Below, in pieces: positions 34,920 to 43,736 of a DNA stretch of 64,000 bases. Within the stretch, counting starts at the first letter, position 1; each line of letters opens with the position of its first letter. The translations under genes were made by a program, and so were the position numbers. The notes under the pieces are model-generated. The model saw nothing but the letters and a program-made list of their open reading frames with translations, had not been told where the DNA came from and ran no database searches. The stretch lies in NCBI RefSeq assembly GCF_002567005.1, contig NZ_NUZU01000039.1, positions 62,001 to 126,000 of the forward strand, written 5' to 3'. The stretch is from Bacillus sp. AFS073361. Its GTDB lineage: Bacteria > Bacillota > Bacilli > Bacillales > Cytobacillaceae.

Positions 34920-36065
34920 TCATCTTCTTAGTTTGTGTTCCCTTTGTCCCTCTTCAGCGATAAGTCCTTTGTAAAAAACTCTCTTATTAACCGGGACCTT
35001 TAATTCACGGCAATACTGTTTCAATTCTCGTTCTTCCCTCTCGGTAACAAGCGAGATAACAATCCCATTCGCACCCATTCTGCCTGTTCGTCCCGCTCGG
35101 TGCACATACTGTGAGATATCCTTTGGAGAATCGATATTAACCACGTGAGTAACTCCTTGGATATCAAGTCCTCTTGCCGCTACATCCGTTGCAATCAACA
35201 TGCTCATTTTTCCATCACGGAAAGACTTTAATGCAGCTTGTCGTTCGAGCTTCTTCATGTCGCTATGCAAGATTCCAATGGATAGCTCTTTAAAATGTAA
35301 TTTTTCTTTAAATACTTCAATTTCGCCAATATCATTAATAAAAGCAAGCGATTTACTATTTTCTAAACGTGTGATTTTTTCAAGAAGCTTAATCTTGTCT
35401 CTTGGCTCACAGGAAAAATAAATATGCTCCACTTCCCCAGAAGACGCAAGTTCATCCTTTTCAATGCGAAGAATTTCTGGGTCCTTCGTCATTTCTTTGG
35501 CTAATTTCTCTGTCGCCGGTTTCATTGTTGCTGAAAACAAGACCACTTGGCGGTCGCTCATTGTTGATCTCACAATATTTTGAACAGTACTAAGATGTTC
35601 GTGAATGAGTAATTGATCTCCTTCATCGAGAACGACTATTTTTACTTCATGCATTTTCACTTTTTTCTGTTTGATTAGTTCTAGTAAACGGCCAGGTGTA
35701 GCAAATATGACATGAGGGCGTTTCTTTAATTTCTCAAGCTGCCGTTTCATATTGGCTCCGCCAATGATGGAAGCGCCTCTGATTCCACTGCCTTCAGACC
35801 ACTTTTGAAATTCTTGATAAACCTGCATCACCAACTCTTGTGATGAAGCTAATACAATAGCTTGGAGGGATTGTAAACTAGGATCCATTTTATGTAATAA
35901 TGGCAGGAGATAAGCAAGCGTCTTACCAGTACCTGTCGGTGACTCGGCAATTAAATCCTTGCCTTCGAGAATCATCGGAATGGCCGCTTCTTGAATGGAA
36001 GTCGGCTGTTGAAATCCTGACTTTTCCCATGCTGCCTGCAAGTATGGTTTTAAAGTATTTAACAT
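34920..36065 (-). CDS. yfmL: DEAD-box RNA helicase, YfmL-like
   Basis: A 381-residue ATP-dependent RNA helicase. Motif I is SPTGTGKT, motif II is DEGD instead of DEAD (VVLDEGDQLL), motif III SAT, and motif VI HRAGRTGR. It has the two RecA folds and almost no C-terminal extension, like the short helicase YfmL of B. subtilis that assists ribosome assembly. The ATG has an AAAGGAG site. The symbol is a best match by length and type. Confidence 0.8.
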   Translation of the reverse strand: MLNTLKPYLQAAWEKSGFQQPTSIQEAAIPMILEGKDLIAESPTGTGKTLAYLLPLLHKMDPSLQSLQAIVLASSQELVMQVYQEFQKWSEGSGIRGASIIGGANMKRQLEKLKKRPHVIFATPGRLLELIKQKKVKMHEVKIVVLDEGDQLLIHEHLSTVQNIVRSTMSDRQVVLFSATMKPATEKLAKEMTKDPEILRIEKDELASSGEVEHIYFSCEPRDKIKLLEKITRLENSKSLAFINDIGEIEVFKEKLHFKELSIGILHSDMKKLERQAALKSFRDGKMSMLIATDVAARGLDIQGVTHVVNIDSPKDISQYVHRAGRTGRMGANGIVISLVTEREERELKQYCRELKVPVNKRVFYKGLIAEEGQREHKLRR

Positions 36066-36169
36066 AGTGTACTCCTTTTATAAAATCATTTTTCTTATTA
36101 TTTGTCTTTACATATCGTATTGATACTAACGTAATAATCTTGGAGTGTCTAGTTAGGAATAGTGTAAAG

Positions 36170-36469
36170 TCATGATGCAGAATTAAAATAGAGGGCAATC
36201 CAAACCATATGATAAATCAGTACTGAGAAGTAAAGAACGCAAGTAGAAACCAAGAGCGTCCGAATCCAGCCTTTTAATGGGCGCAGGTAAAACAACCCAA
36301 GCAAGATTAGGGGCAAAAAGATTTTAATAATGTAGAAATAAGACCAGCTTTTTTCAATGACCAGTTTCATCATCGGGTTCCCTTCAGAAACGATACCTGA
36401 AGCAATCCCAACATGCGTCAGAACAGCATCCAATAGTCCAGCAATTAACAGGAATATACAGAGTTTCAT
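36170..36469 (-). CDS. DUF5658 small membrane protein
   Basis: A 99-residue protein with three hydrophobic segments. The N-terminal pattern LLDAVLTHVGIASGIVSEGNPMM (D-x-x-LT-x-x-G then E-x-NP) is the DUF5658 signature. Function unknown. ATG 36467-36469 is preferred, 6 bases after GAGGTGG; the frame extends to 36505 without a site. Confidence 0.65.
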   Translation of the reverse strand: MKLCIFLLIAGLLDAVLTHVGIASGIVSEGNPMMKLVIEKSWSYFYIIKIFLPLILLGLFYLRPLKGWIRTLLVSTCVLYFSVLIYHMVWIALYFNSAS

Positions 36470-36577
36470 TATTACCACCTCATAAATTGTTCGATTAGTT
36501 TCCATTATTTTTGTAGTATCTATGCTGAAATCTATGAATTCTTTCGTTTGTTCTCAAAAAAGAACATAATGTTCATA

Positions 36578-36614
36578 TAAAAGAGCTGCATGCGTCGGCA
36601 GCTCAAGTTTTTTT
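36578..36614. terminator. Hairpin terminator
   Basis: GAGCTGC/GCAGCTC stem with an 8-base loop. T-rich sequence follows on both strands (AAGTTTTTTT on plus, TTTTATATG on minus). It lies just past the end of the metallo-hydrolase gene. Confidence 0.6.
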
Positions 36615-36622
36615 CAGGATTT

Positions 36623-37471
36623 TTAATTCACATATCTTCCACTCTTAGGACGGCCAATCTCATCAAAATGCTCCACTAAATACCAAAGGCTTTCTGCTAG
36701 TTCTTCACCGCCCATAGGAAGCCCATGACCGGTCACCACTACTTGAGGCTTGAGTGCCTCTAGCTTTTTCACGGATTCAAATGCCGCTTCCCAGTCAGTT
36801 GTGTAATATTTAGGGGGCCCGCTAATCTCCTGTGTTTGCGTCATTACTTTATAGAGTGATTCTTGTTTTACGGTCACAAACGCATCACCGGCAATGAGCA
36901 CCCGATCTTGTTCACGGAATAAACTGATATGTCCTGGTGTATGACCTGGTGTATGTACCCATTTCCAATTAGGCATATTTGGAATAGTCCCATCGGCAGG
37001 TAGGACATGAACATAGTCACTTATATTAATTCCATGGTTTGGGAACATCGGTGACAATTTTGCAACAAGTCCACTATCAACATTTGGGTCACCAGGTGGG
37101 TAGTCACGTTGGCCAGTTAAAAAGGGAAGTTCTAGTTCATGAGCATAAACCGGAATCTTCCACTCTTCCAACAATTCAGCCACTGATCCGACATGATCAA
37201 AATGTCCATGTGTTAAAACGATCGCTTTTGGAATGGCCCGCTCACCAAAATGTTCTTGTATCATTTCCATTATTTTTTCTGCGGACTTAGGCATACCTGT
37301 ATCAATGAGCACAAATTCCCCCGATTTATTCGGATCGCCAACAAGTACGAGGTTCACGATTTTGTCGGTATAACAATATACATCGGGTAAAACAGCCATC
37401 CCCACGCCATTGCCAACCGAGGTCATTGGAAGAAAAGTTTCTTCAAACTTACTATCCTGATTATGCTCCAA
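36623..37471 (-). CDS. Metallo-beta-lactamase-fold hydrolase
   Basis: A 282-residue soluble hydrolase. The binuclear metal motif THGHFDH is seen, followed by further ligands in HTPGHTPGH and GDAF, and GHGLPMGG near the end. It is of the glyoxalase-II-like branch, with unknown substrate. TTG 37469-37471 is chosen because GGGAGGG precedes it by 6 bases; the ATG five codons upstream has no such site. Confidence 0.75.
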   Translation of the reverse strand: MEHNQDSKFEETFLPMTSVGNGVGMAVLPDVYCYTDKIVNLVLVGDPNKSGEFVLIDTGMPKSAEKIMEMIQEHFGERAIPKAIVLTHGHFDHVGSVAELLEEWKIPVYAHELELPFLTGQRDYPPGDPNVDSGLVAKLSPMFPNHGINISDYVHVLPADGTIPNMPNWKWVHTPGHTPGHISLFREQDRVLIAGDAFVTVKQESLYKVMTQTQEISGPPKYYTTDWEAAFESVKKLEALKPQVVVTGHGLPMGGEELAESLWYLVEHFDEIGRPKSGRYVN

Positions 37472-37600
37472 AAAAATCCCTCCCATTTTTGTTTATTATT
37501 TAACCTGGAAGAGAAAATTATTACCGTCGCTTATTCGAGTTCAGTCGTAACACATACAACATTATAACGAACTTTATGTTCTTAATAAAGATGTAATGTT

Positions 37601-37627
37601 CAAAAAAAAACTGCCCACTATGAGCAG
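37601..37627 (-). terminator. Terminator of the HMA gene
   Basis: On the minus strand CTGCTC/GGGCAG followed by nine T. Confidence 0.75.
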
Positions 37628-37630
37628 CCA

Positions 37631-37840
37631 TTAATCAAATATTCGCAATGCCATTTTATAAAGATTCCGATTTATTTCCTCGGAGTGTATAAAGCTTTCA
37701 TTAAAGTTTATTTGAATCTTCCCACTACCTGTTAGGATTTTAACTTTTTCAATTCCATATGTTCTTTGCATTTCTCTTTTAATTTTTCCGATACATCCTG
37801 AGCAGGCAACTTCATTTAATGCTAATTCCATGATACTCAC
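37631..37840 (-). CDS. Heavy-metal-associated (HMA) domain protein
   Basis: A 69-residue protein of the copper chaperone fold with a CSGC metal-binding motif near residue 13 (EVACSGCIGKIKREM). It should bind a soft metal ion. The usual partner P-type ATPase or repressor is not next to it. The GTG start has AAGGGGTG upstream. Its promoter at 37876 has an Fnr box centred at -41.5, so it is probably induced when oxygen is low. The link of an HMA protein with anaerobic control is unusual. Confidence 0.7.
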   Translation of the reverse strand: MSIMELALNEVACSGCIGKIKREMQRTYGIEKVKILTGSGKIQINFNESFIHSEEINRNLYKMALRIFD

Positions 37841-37875
37841 TTAAATAGCACCCCTTCACTGCTTGTTTTACTTTG

Positions 37876-37917
37876 ATTGTAATGCGAATCGTTCTAGTTA
37901 ACATTGATTTATATCAA
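37876..37917 (-). promoter_or_regulatory. Class II Fnr promoter of the HMA gene
   Basis: TTGATTTATATCAA (37904-37917) is a perfect TTGAT-N4-ATCAA site. On the minus strand exactly 22 bases separate it from TACAAT (37881-37876), placing the box centre near -41.5, the classic activating position. Confidence 0.8.
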
Positions 37918-37928
37918 GAAAAACAGAA

Positions 37929-37970
37929 TTGATGTAAATCACTACAAAGAAGGATCAAAGAAGATACTAT
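37929..37970 (+). promoter_or_regulatory. Class II Fnr promoter of the fnr gene
   Basis: TTGATGTAAATCAC (37929-37942, one mismatch) is followed after exactly 22 bases by TACTAT (37965-37970). This predicts positive autoregulation of the gene starting at 38005. Confidence 0.75.
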
Positions 37971-38004
37971 AAAGTTATAAGAACTGCGGAGGAGTGACTT
38001 AAGA

Positions 38005-38709
38005 ATGTGCTGTGACCATTGCTGCTCTCATGAATCATCATGTATTACATCCGTACCAGTTTTTAAAGGGATGAATGAAGAGGATCTTCAACAGCTACAA
38101 AAGGTAACCAGAAGCAAACGTTTTAGTAAGGGAGAATATATTTTTCGAGATGGCGAACGTTCGGAGACATTATTCGTGGTGAATGAAGGACTGATCAAGT
38201 TAACAAAAATGTCCCCAGAGGGGAAAGAACAAATTATCAGATTGCTGTTCCCGGGGGATTTCTTTGGCTTATTTTCATTATTAAGAAATGAAAATCATTA
38301 TTTGAATGCAGAAACCGTGGGGACCTCAACGGTTATTTGTTATATCGAGAAAAAGGATTTTCTTAACACAATGGAAGGGAACGCAGGGTTATCCTACCGG
38401 TTCTTACTAACTGTCAACGACCGGCTATTCGAATCTGATGAGTCAGTTGGTTTTCTAAGTTTTATGGAAGTAGAACAACGCCTGGCAAGAGCACTCATTC
38501 TATTCCATGATAAAATGAATGCAAAAAATGGAACTTTTACCTTGCCAATTACTAAAAAGGATTTAGCCAGCTATATTGGAACAACCCCAGAATCGGTAAG
38601 CCGGAAGCTGGTTTCGTTCATGTCGCAGAAACTTATTAGCATGGACGGGCGCCGACAAATACAGATTCTAGAGTTGGATCAACTAAAACAAGTATCAGGT
38701 ATTAGTTAA
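38005..38709 (+). CDS. fnr: Crp/Fnr-family oxygen-responsive regulator
   Basis: A 234-residue regulator. The N-terminus MCCDHCCSHESSC has five Cys; Cys112 (TVICYIEKKDF) aligns with Cys122 of E. coli FNR, so a [4Fe-4S] cluster is feasible. A cNMP-like beta barrel (residues 20-125), dimer helix and winged helix follow. The recognition helix TPESVSRKL has the E-x-x-S-R pattern that reads TTGAT half-sites, matching the boxes nearby. B. subtilis Fnr instead has a C-terminal Cys group. The ATG has GGAGGAG. It ends 8 bases inside the converging DUF2249 gene. Confidence 0.85.
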   Translation: MCCDHCCSHESSCITSVPVFKGMNEEDLQQLQKVTRSKRFSKGEYIFRDGERSETLFVVNEGLIKLTKMSPEGKEQIIRLLFPGDFFGLFSLLRNENHYLNAETVGTSTVICYIEKKDFLNTMEGNAGLSYRFLLTVNDRLFESDESVGFLSFMEVEQRLARALILFHDKMNAKNGTFTLPITKKDLASYIGTTPESVSRKLVSFMSQKLISMDGRRQIQILELDQLKQVSGIS

Positions 38710-38953
38710 TCTCATCAAGCTTGATGGCCATTAGTCTAAAATGCATAGGCTCTACTTCATTAACAATTACATTCATGCCTAACGATTGTAAACTGGCGAT
38801 TAGAGGCTCCCCTCGATGTGGCAAGTGAATTTCAAAAATGGTACCGACTGGTGCTTCTCTAACAAAATTCAATATTTCGCGGCGTGGATGTTCGCCCTTT
38901 GCAATACGTTCCCGAATATCCATTACTGCTTTCTTATCAACGATTTCAAACAT
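38702..38953 (-). CDS. DUF2249 protein
   Basis: An 83-residue single-domain protein of the DUF2249 family, which has a TusA-like fold. It reads REILNFVREAPVGTIFEI then LPHRGEPLIASLQSLGM, typical of the family. These small proteins occur with denitrification and low-oxygen genes in many bacteria, but their biochemistry is unsettled. A class II Fnr promoter at 38995 controls it. It overlaps the 3' end of fnr tail to tail. Confidence 0.75.
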   Translation of the reverse strand: MFEIVDKKAVMDIRERIAKGEHPRREILNFVREAPVGTIFEIHLPHRGEPLIASLQSLGMNVIVNEVEPMHFRLMAIKLDEIN

Positions 38954-38994
38954 AATTCTCGCTCCCCTTTGTTAAGAGTATAAGTTTATGCTTC

Positions 38995-39036
38995 AGTTTA
39001 TCACCCTTCTCTTCATTTGAAATTGATTTATATCAA
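38995..39036 (-). promoter_or_regulatory. Class II Fnr promoter of the DUF2249 gene
   Basis: A perfect TTGATTTATATCAA (39023-39036) lies exactly 22 bases before TAAACT (39000-38995) on the minus strand. The plus strand has no -10 at the same spacing, so only the DUF2249 gene is served. Confidence 0.75.
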
Positions 39037-39231
39037 GTTTGGATTTGGAAGATTTCCGATGAGAAATAGCCCCCCGTGCACTGAGATTCCTATGTTTGGG
39101 AAGAATTTTTGTTAATTTTAAGAGGACTTAAATTTCGAAAGCTTTGTGAACTTTGCGGAAAAAGTGATATTTCCTGCAACTAACGATGATAGAATAAACA
39201 ACAGAAAGATTACAATATAGCGGAGTTGAAT

Positions 39232-39585
39232 ATGATGTTTAATAAGATTGCTCTTATCACATCACTGTTGTTTTTTCTAGTAGGAACGATTGTCTTTGCC
39301 GATTCTCGAATAGAAGTTTCTTCTCCTCAAAATAATTCAGTAGTTAGCCAAACAGCTCAAATGGCTGCGTTAACCTCAGATAATAATAAAATTGTTTCAG
39401 CCAATAAAAGCACCGCAACAGAAAATGAACAGGCCAAATTGGCTCAAAAACAATTGGCGCCTGCCCAGCCAACATTAAAAAGTTATGTTGTTCCAGGTTT
39501 GGTGGGGTTATTTATTATCATTGGCTTTGGAGGTTATTGGTTAATTTATCGCCAAAAATATACAAGTCAGACAAAGGAACAGTGA
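39232..39585 (+). CDS. Exported protein with C-terminal membrane anchor
   Basis: A 117-residue protein: N-terminal signal or anchor segment (FNKIALITSLLFFLVGTIVFA), a Ser/Asn/Gln-rich linker of about 60 residues, a second membrane segment (VPGLVGLFIIIGFGGYWLI) and a basic tail. ATG 39232 is 7 bases after GGAG; the TTG at 39226 touches that site. No family recognised. It ends at a strong terminator. Confidence 0.5.
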   Translation: MMFNKIALITSLLFFLVGTIVFADSRIEVSSPQNNSVVSQTAQMAALTSDNNKIVSANKSTATENEQAKLAQKQLAPAQPTLKSYVVPGLVGLFIIIGFGGYWLIYRQKYTSQTKEQ

Positions 39586-39602
39586 CTTTTCCTTAGTAAG
39601 AT

Positions 39603-39637
39603 AAAAAAGCGTGAGTCCAATGGATTCACGCTTTTTG
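39603..39637. terminator. Bidirectional terminator
   Basis: A 16-bp stem AAAAAGCGTGAGTCCA/TGGATTCACGCTTTTT (one G-T pair) shared by converging genes. Confidence 0.8.
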
Positions 39638-39657
39638 GTGCCTGACACCAAATTCTT

Positions 39658-40275
39658 CTACTTCCTCAGGACTGCTCGAACCGGACTTCCGTCTCCTTCT
39701 GATAGTGGTAATGGAAGGGCAATCAGTTCGTAATCTCCAGGTTCGATTTCATCAAGCATCAGTGACTCTAGGATGTGAATACCGTGCTCATTCAAGCTAT
39801 GATGGGCAGGCAGTTCTTTACTGTCAATTGGATCGACAGATGGGATATCCAAGCCGATCAGTTGAACTCCCTTACTTCCTAAAAAAGGAGCTAAGTTTGG
39901 CTCAATATGTGGAATCTTTTCAGGGAAAACATCAGAGTTTTCCCAGGAAAGGGTTCGGAATAGCACCCGTTTGCATCCATCAAGATTAATCTTTTCTAAA
40001 TCAGCGGCACCAATGCTTTCCTTACCTTGCATATCAATAACTCTCGCCGGACCAATGTATAGGTCGAGGTTCAACTCGATGATTCGTTTTCCTTTGTTAT
40101 CAAAATGAAAGGGAGCGTCCACATGTGTTCCTGTATGGGTGCTCAATTCAAGTTTACCCACATTAACGGATCCACTTTCCTCCATTGGCCATGCGACCTC
40201 GTAATGAAAGGCCGTATCCCCTGGCCAAACAGGCATCCCATTTATTAACTTTCTAGAAATATCATAAATCTTCAT
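39658..40275 (-). CDS. kynB: Cyclase-family hydrolase, KynB-like
   Basis: A 205-residue metal hydrolase of the cyclase/kynurenine formamidase family. The metal site HTGTHVDAPFHF is complete and the N-terminal YDISRKLINGMPVWPGD matches KynB, which hydrolyses N-formylkynurenine. No kynA or kynU gene is nearby, so the substrate is not certain. ATG 40273-40275 is 9 bases after GGAG and preferred over the ATG two codons upstream, which is too close to the site. Confidence 0.7.
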   Translation of the reverse strand: MKIYDISRKLINGMPVWPGDTAFHYEVAWPMEESGSVNVGKLELSTHTGTHVDAPFHFDNKGKRIIELNLDLYIGPARVIDMQGKESIGAADLEKINLDGCKRVLFRTLSWENSDVFPEKIPHIEPNLAPFLGSKGVQLIGLDIPSVDPIDSKELPAHHSLNEHGIHILESLMLDEIEPGDYELIALPLPLSEGDGSPVRAVLRK

Positions 40276-40356
40276 ACCCATGCACTCCTTCAATAATAAT
40301 TTAGCACTTACCACCATTATTTCATATTTCTGTGTAGTTTTTCATTAGTTTACATA

Positions 40357-40384
40357 AACAAAAGACAGGATTAATTCCTGCCTT
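40357..40384 (-). terminator. Terminator of the WG-repeat gene
   Basis: On the minus strand GGCAGGA/TCCTGTC (with a G-T pair) then TTTTGTTT. Confidence 0.6.
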
Positions 40385-40386
40385 CC

Positions 40387-42366
40387 TTAGTGAAACGATT
40401 TCCAAAATTCGCTGTTCCTATTAATAAGCTCTTTTATGTCATCAAAAGGAATGATAAAGGTAGGAAAACCGGCTGCAAATGCCGCAATTTCATAGGGTTG
40501 AAAGTAGATATTCAGACCAGCCTCACTTATAAAAAATGGTTGATCTGCCTTTATCCCATGGTAATCATCAGGAAATAAGTAAGATGAGTATTGGTTATTA
40601 CCTTTTATTTGTTCAAGAATCAGATTGCTAATTACTTTTACATAAGGGCTGTCAGGCTTAAAAAGGTCTTTCAATTGGTACATCGACCCAGTTTTCAGGT
40701 TAATATGAGCATATTTTTGCACCGGCATTCCGTGCGCCGCACAAAACGGGTAGTCGTAGCCCTCAATCTTGATGACCAGCAGGTTTTTCTCAAAATAAGA
40801 AATATCATAGTTCCCCGTATAATTTGATTCCAACTGAGTGTGCGCGGGTATGGGTTTTACGCCCGCCATCTCCTTTAAAGTGCGATTTACACTTTCTTGA
40901 TTTTTCATCCCTGCAATTTGTGGATAATAGACTAAATAATCCTTATTAGGTTTATATTTATGCTCCACCACCGAATATTGGTTATTTAGCGGGAGAATAG
41001 TGGCTTGCTTCCAGAGTAACTCTCCCGTTTGATTAAAATAGATAAGATGGTCGTCAATATGACCCTTAATTAGTGTTTTCTCAAAACTAAGCCAGCCTGA
41101 GCCACTAACCATTGGCAGATGTTCCTTTCGCCTTCCATGTTTATCAATAAAATAAGTATGCTGATCATCTGTGACAGACGCAAGACCATCCTCAAATTTC
41201 GTGATCACTGTAAAATGAAATCCTGTGAGGATATGACCATCCGAATCAGCTAAGGCATAGATGGATCTCATACAAGGCTGTTTCGGGTCAATCTCCTTTC
41301 CTATAGCAAAGCGACCTTCACCTAAATCTAAGATTTGATTATAGTTTGGCTTAATTACAAAATGACCTTGCCGATCAATAACGCCAAAGTTTTCTCTATT
41401 ATTCTCTGACAAACTGACAATCGCCCGGCCTTCATTAAATGACTCTCCATTCGAAAATTGCGGCTCTATGATTGTTTTCCCCAGCTCATTAATATAACCC
41501 AGCTTCCCATCGTTCCTCTTCCGAAATGCAAGCAATCCTTGACCGTAATTAGCGACGTATGCATAAGGATACGATTGTAAAACCTTTCCGGTAAGATCAA
41601 TAAGTTGAAACCTACCTTCCTTAGTTTTAACAATTGCTTTCCCCTGTTCAAAATCACTTGCCGTTTTATAAATTAATGGAATTACTTCTTTCCCTCTTTT
41701 ATTGAGATACCCATATAAATACTCCCCATTCGCATCTATTTCAACAGCACGAACGCGTCCCTCTTTATACTCTCCAACAATGATAGAATACGCCTTTTCC
41801 GTGATTTCCTTGCCATTCTCATTAATTACCTTGAATCCCTGGGCATCATTGACAACGGCCCGGCCTTCAGAAAAAGGGGTTATAGTATCGTATTTCGGAC
41901 GCACGATATAATAACCGCTAGAATTTATGACACCTGATTTGTCCATTAAACCAACAATGGCCAAACCATTCTCCTGGAAATCCTCTGCATGATCGTAGTT
42001 TGCCGGAAGAACCCATTTACCTTTTGTATCCATATAGCCCCAACTGTTTCCGCCAATTTCCTTCCTCACAACAGGAAAAAGGTAAACGGCCCTTGACTCT
42101 CTGGAAATGGACAGCATTCGGATGACGTCTTGCTTCACCTCAGAGGGAAGCGGATAATAATATTTAAATTGACCAAAGTACTGCTTAAGAACAAATAAAT
42201 AGGGCTGTCGGTTAAGACGGTATACCCCAAAGATTTCCTGGATTCCATCACCATCGATATCCATAGATTGAAGGATTGCTTGTTGATTTCGGTATTCCAA
42301 CTCTGCTCCCATTGGGAGATATGGCAATACCCAAGTTATTAATTCTCTGTTATTACCAACCATCAT
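40387..42366 (-). CDS. WG-repeat protein with C-terminal DUF3298-like domain
   Basis: A 659-residue protein without a signal peptide. Residues about 105-440 are a tandem array of eight to nine WG/KWG-type repeats, for example SWGYMDTKGKWVLPANYDHA, each with G-x-(I/V)-(D/N)-x-x-G-(K/H). The C-terminal 180 residues (from about 480; QESVNRTLKEM and the ending EFWKSFH) resemble the DUF3298 region of RsiV-type proteins, without the membrane part. The start lies close to a weak GGGTGAG. Function unknown. Confidence 0.7.
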   Translation of the reverse strand: MMVGNNRELITWVLPYLPMGAELEYRNQQAILQSMDIDGDGIQEIFGVYRLNRQPYLFVLKQYFGQFKYYYPLPSEVKQDVIRMLSISRESRAVYLFPVVRKEIGGNSWGYMDTKGKWVLPANYDHAEDFQENGLAIVGLMDKSGVINSSGYYIVRPKYDTITPFSEGRAVVNDAQGFKVINENGKEITEKAYSIIVGEYKEGRVRAVEIDANGEYLYGYLNKRGKEVIPLIYKTASDFEQGKAIVKTKEGRFQLIDLTGKVLQSYPYAYVANYGQGLLAFRKRNDGKLGYINELGKTIIEPQFSNGESFNEGRAIVSLSENNRENFGVIDRQGHFVIKPNYNQILDLGEGRFAIGKEIDPKQPCMRSIYALADSDGHILTGFHFTVITKFEDGLASVTDDQHTYFIDKHGRRKEHLPMVSGSGWLSFEKTLIKGHIDDHLIYFNQTGELLWKQATILPLNNQYSVVEHKYKPNKDYLVYYPQIAGMKNQESVNRTLKEMAGVKPIPAHTQLESNYTGNYDISYFEKNLLVIKIEGYDYPFCAAHGMPVQKYAHINLKTGSMYQLKDLFKPDSPYVKVISNLILEQIKGNNQYSSYLFPDDYHGIKADQPFFISEAGLNIYFQPYEIAAFAAGFPTFIIPFDDIKELINRNSEFWKSFH

Positions 42367-42433
42367 AACTCACCCATTTTAGTTTTTTATATTTATATGA
42401 TGAAAAGTGGGCTATGTGTTTAACACTCGAAAC

Positions 42434-42475
42434 GAAAAAACACCACTATTGTGGATGACCCAAATAGCAGTATTT
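42434..42475 (-). terminator. Terminator of the NapH-like gene
   Basis: On the minus strand ACTGCTATT/AATAGTGGT (two G-T pairs), 12-base loop, then GTTTTTT. It lies about 60 bases past the stop at 42536. Confidence 0.6.
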
Positions 42476-42535
42476 TTATAGTTTTATATATTACAACTGT
42501 TCATTAATCTTATATTTTTTGCTTCTGTTCCTTCT

Positions 42536-43549
42536 TTATTTTATGTTTTCTACTTCCGGGATTAGCTGTTTCCATTCCTCATAGGAAATGATGGTATCCC
42601 AGTGGCCGGTTATTTTTGCAATCGTAATAACCACGAAGAACAGCACGAAGAAGGTAACTGGAACAAACCATTTATTTACCTTTTTCCGCGCTACCGTCAT
42701 GTTTAGCGTGTCTTTCACGGGACATGCCTCTACACAGGACAGACAGGCTGAACAATTAAGGGAATTTACTGTCTCAACTTTATGTACCTTTAATCTTTGC
42801 GGACAAACCTTTGTGCACATTTCGCAGTTTGTACATGTATCTTCATTTCTCTCAATCTTTGTAATTCTAAAGATACTGCCTAGTCCGATCAGTGCACCAT
42901 ATGGACACAAGAAGCGGCACCAAAAATTTCTAAAGAATAAGGACAGGATAAAGATGACAATGATAAACTTCAAGGCAAAGCCGCCAAGATTGATAAATAA
43001 AAGGAGCATTTTTACATCGGATACTTTATTATACGGTTCCACGAGAAAACTTTTCGCCGTAAACACGGGCATTTGTACAACCATAAGACCAAAAAATAAC
43101 ATCAATAAGTATTTTATTGGTGTTAGTATCCAGGTCAGCCATCGTGGAATTTCAAAACTCCTCTTAAAAATTTTCCTGCCCAGCCATCCAATCAACTCAC
43201 TAACTGTTCCAACAGGACAAATCCAACTGCAGAATGATTTACGTAAAATAATTCCTGCACCTACAAAAAATGCAAGTAAAACAAGGCCGGCCGGATGAAT
43301 GACATCAAATTCGCCACCCGTAAGCCATACTTTTAAGGCGACCAAACCGCTGATTGGCAAAAAACCTTCAACTGCAGACGGACGGTCCACAAAAGGGGAT
43401 TTTCCGAGTGTTTCAAAATGCAAATAGAATTGATAAAACTGCAGACCAACATATAGTAAAAACAACAAAAACAAACCCTGAACAGTATATCTTGTAATTT
43501 GGACAGGTTTACGTTTCAACTGTTTCTGGTACCAAGCTTTTGATTTCAT
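42536..43549 (-). CDS. NapH/NosR-type membrane ferredoxin
   Basis: A 337-residue membrane protein with about five segments, two cytoplasmic CxxxCP motifs (CSWICPVG and CRFLCPYGA) typical of NapH/NosR/RdxA, and a pair of [4Fe-4S] binding motifs (CTNCEMCTKVCP and CSACLSCVEACP). Such proteins pass electrons between quinol and periplasmic enzymes or assist metal site assembly. ATG 43547-43549 follows GGGAGGA. It stands alone. An imperfect class II Fnr promoter lies upstream. Confidence 0.8.
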   Translation of the reverse strand: MKSKAWYQKQLKRKPVQITRYTVQGLFLLFLLYVGLQFYQFYLHFETLGKSPFVDRPSAVEGFLPISGLVALKVWLTGGEFDVIHPAGLVLLAFFVGAGIILRKSFCSWICPVGTVSELIGWLGRKIFKRSFEIPRWLTWILTPIKYLLMLFFGLMVVQMPVFTAKSFLVEPYNKVSDVKMLLLFINLGGFALKFIIVIFILSLFFRNFWCRFLCPYGALIGLGSIFRITKIERNEDTCTNCEMCTKVCPQRLKVHKVETVNSLNCSACLSCVEACPVKDTLNMTVARKKVNKWFVPVTFFVLFFVVITIAKITGHWDTIISYEEWKQLIPEVENIK

Positions 43550-43576
43550 AAGGTTTCCTCCCATCTTACTCCCTCA

Positions 43577-43618
43577 ACTATAATGAACTTACAAAACATG
43601 GCATGTGATAAAAGTCAT
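43577..43618 (-). promoter_or_regulatory. Imperfect class II Fnr promoter of the NapH-like gene
   Basis: On the minus strand ATGACTTTTATCAC (three mismatches to TTGAT-N4-ATCAA) is followed after exactly 22 bases by TATAGT (43582-43577), the same spacing as at the three better sites. Confidence 0.45.
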
Positions 43619-43697
43619 TGAGAATATTGAATTCATAAAGAATTCACATACCCCTTCATCAAATGTTAAATAAACTTTTTTGGGGAAGATAACCTCA

Positions 43698-43730
43698 TAA
43701 AATAAAGCCAGGAGAACGTATCCTCCTGGC
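43698..43730 (-). terminator. Terminator of the Gfo/Idh/MocA gene
   Basis: GCCAGGAG/CTCCTGGC stem with TTTATTTTA on the minus strand. Confidence 0.7.
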
Positions 43731-43736
43731 CTTGCT

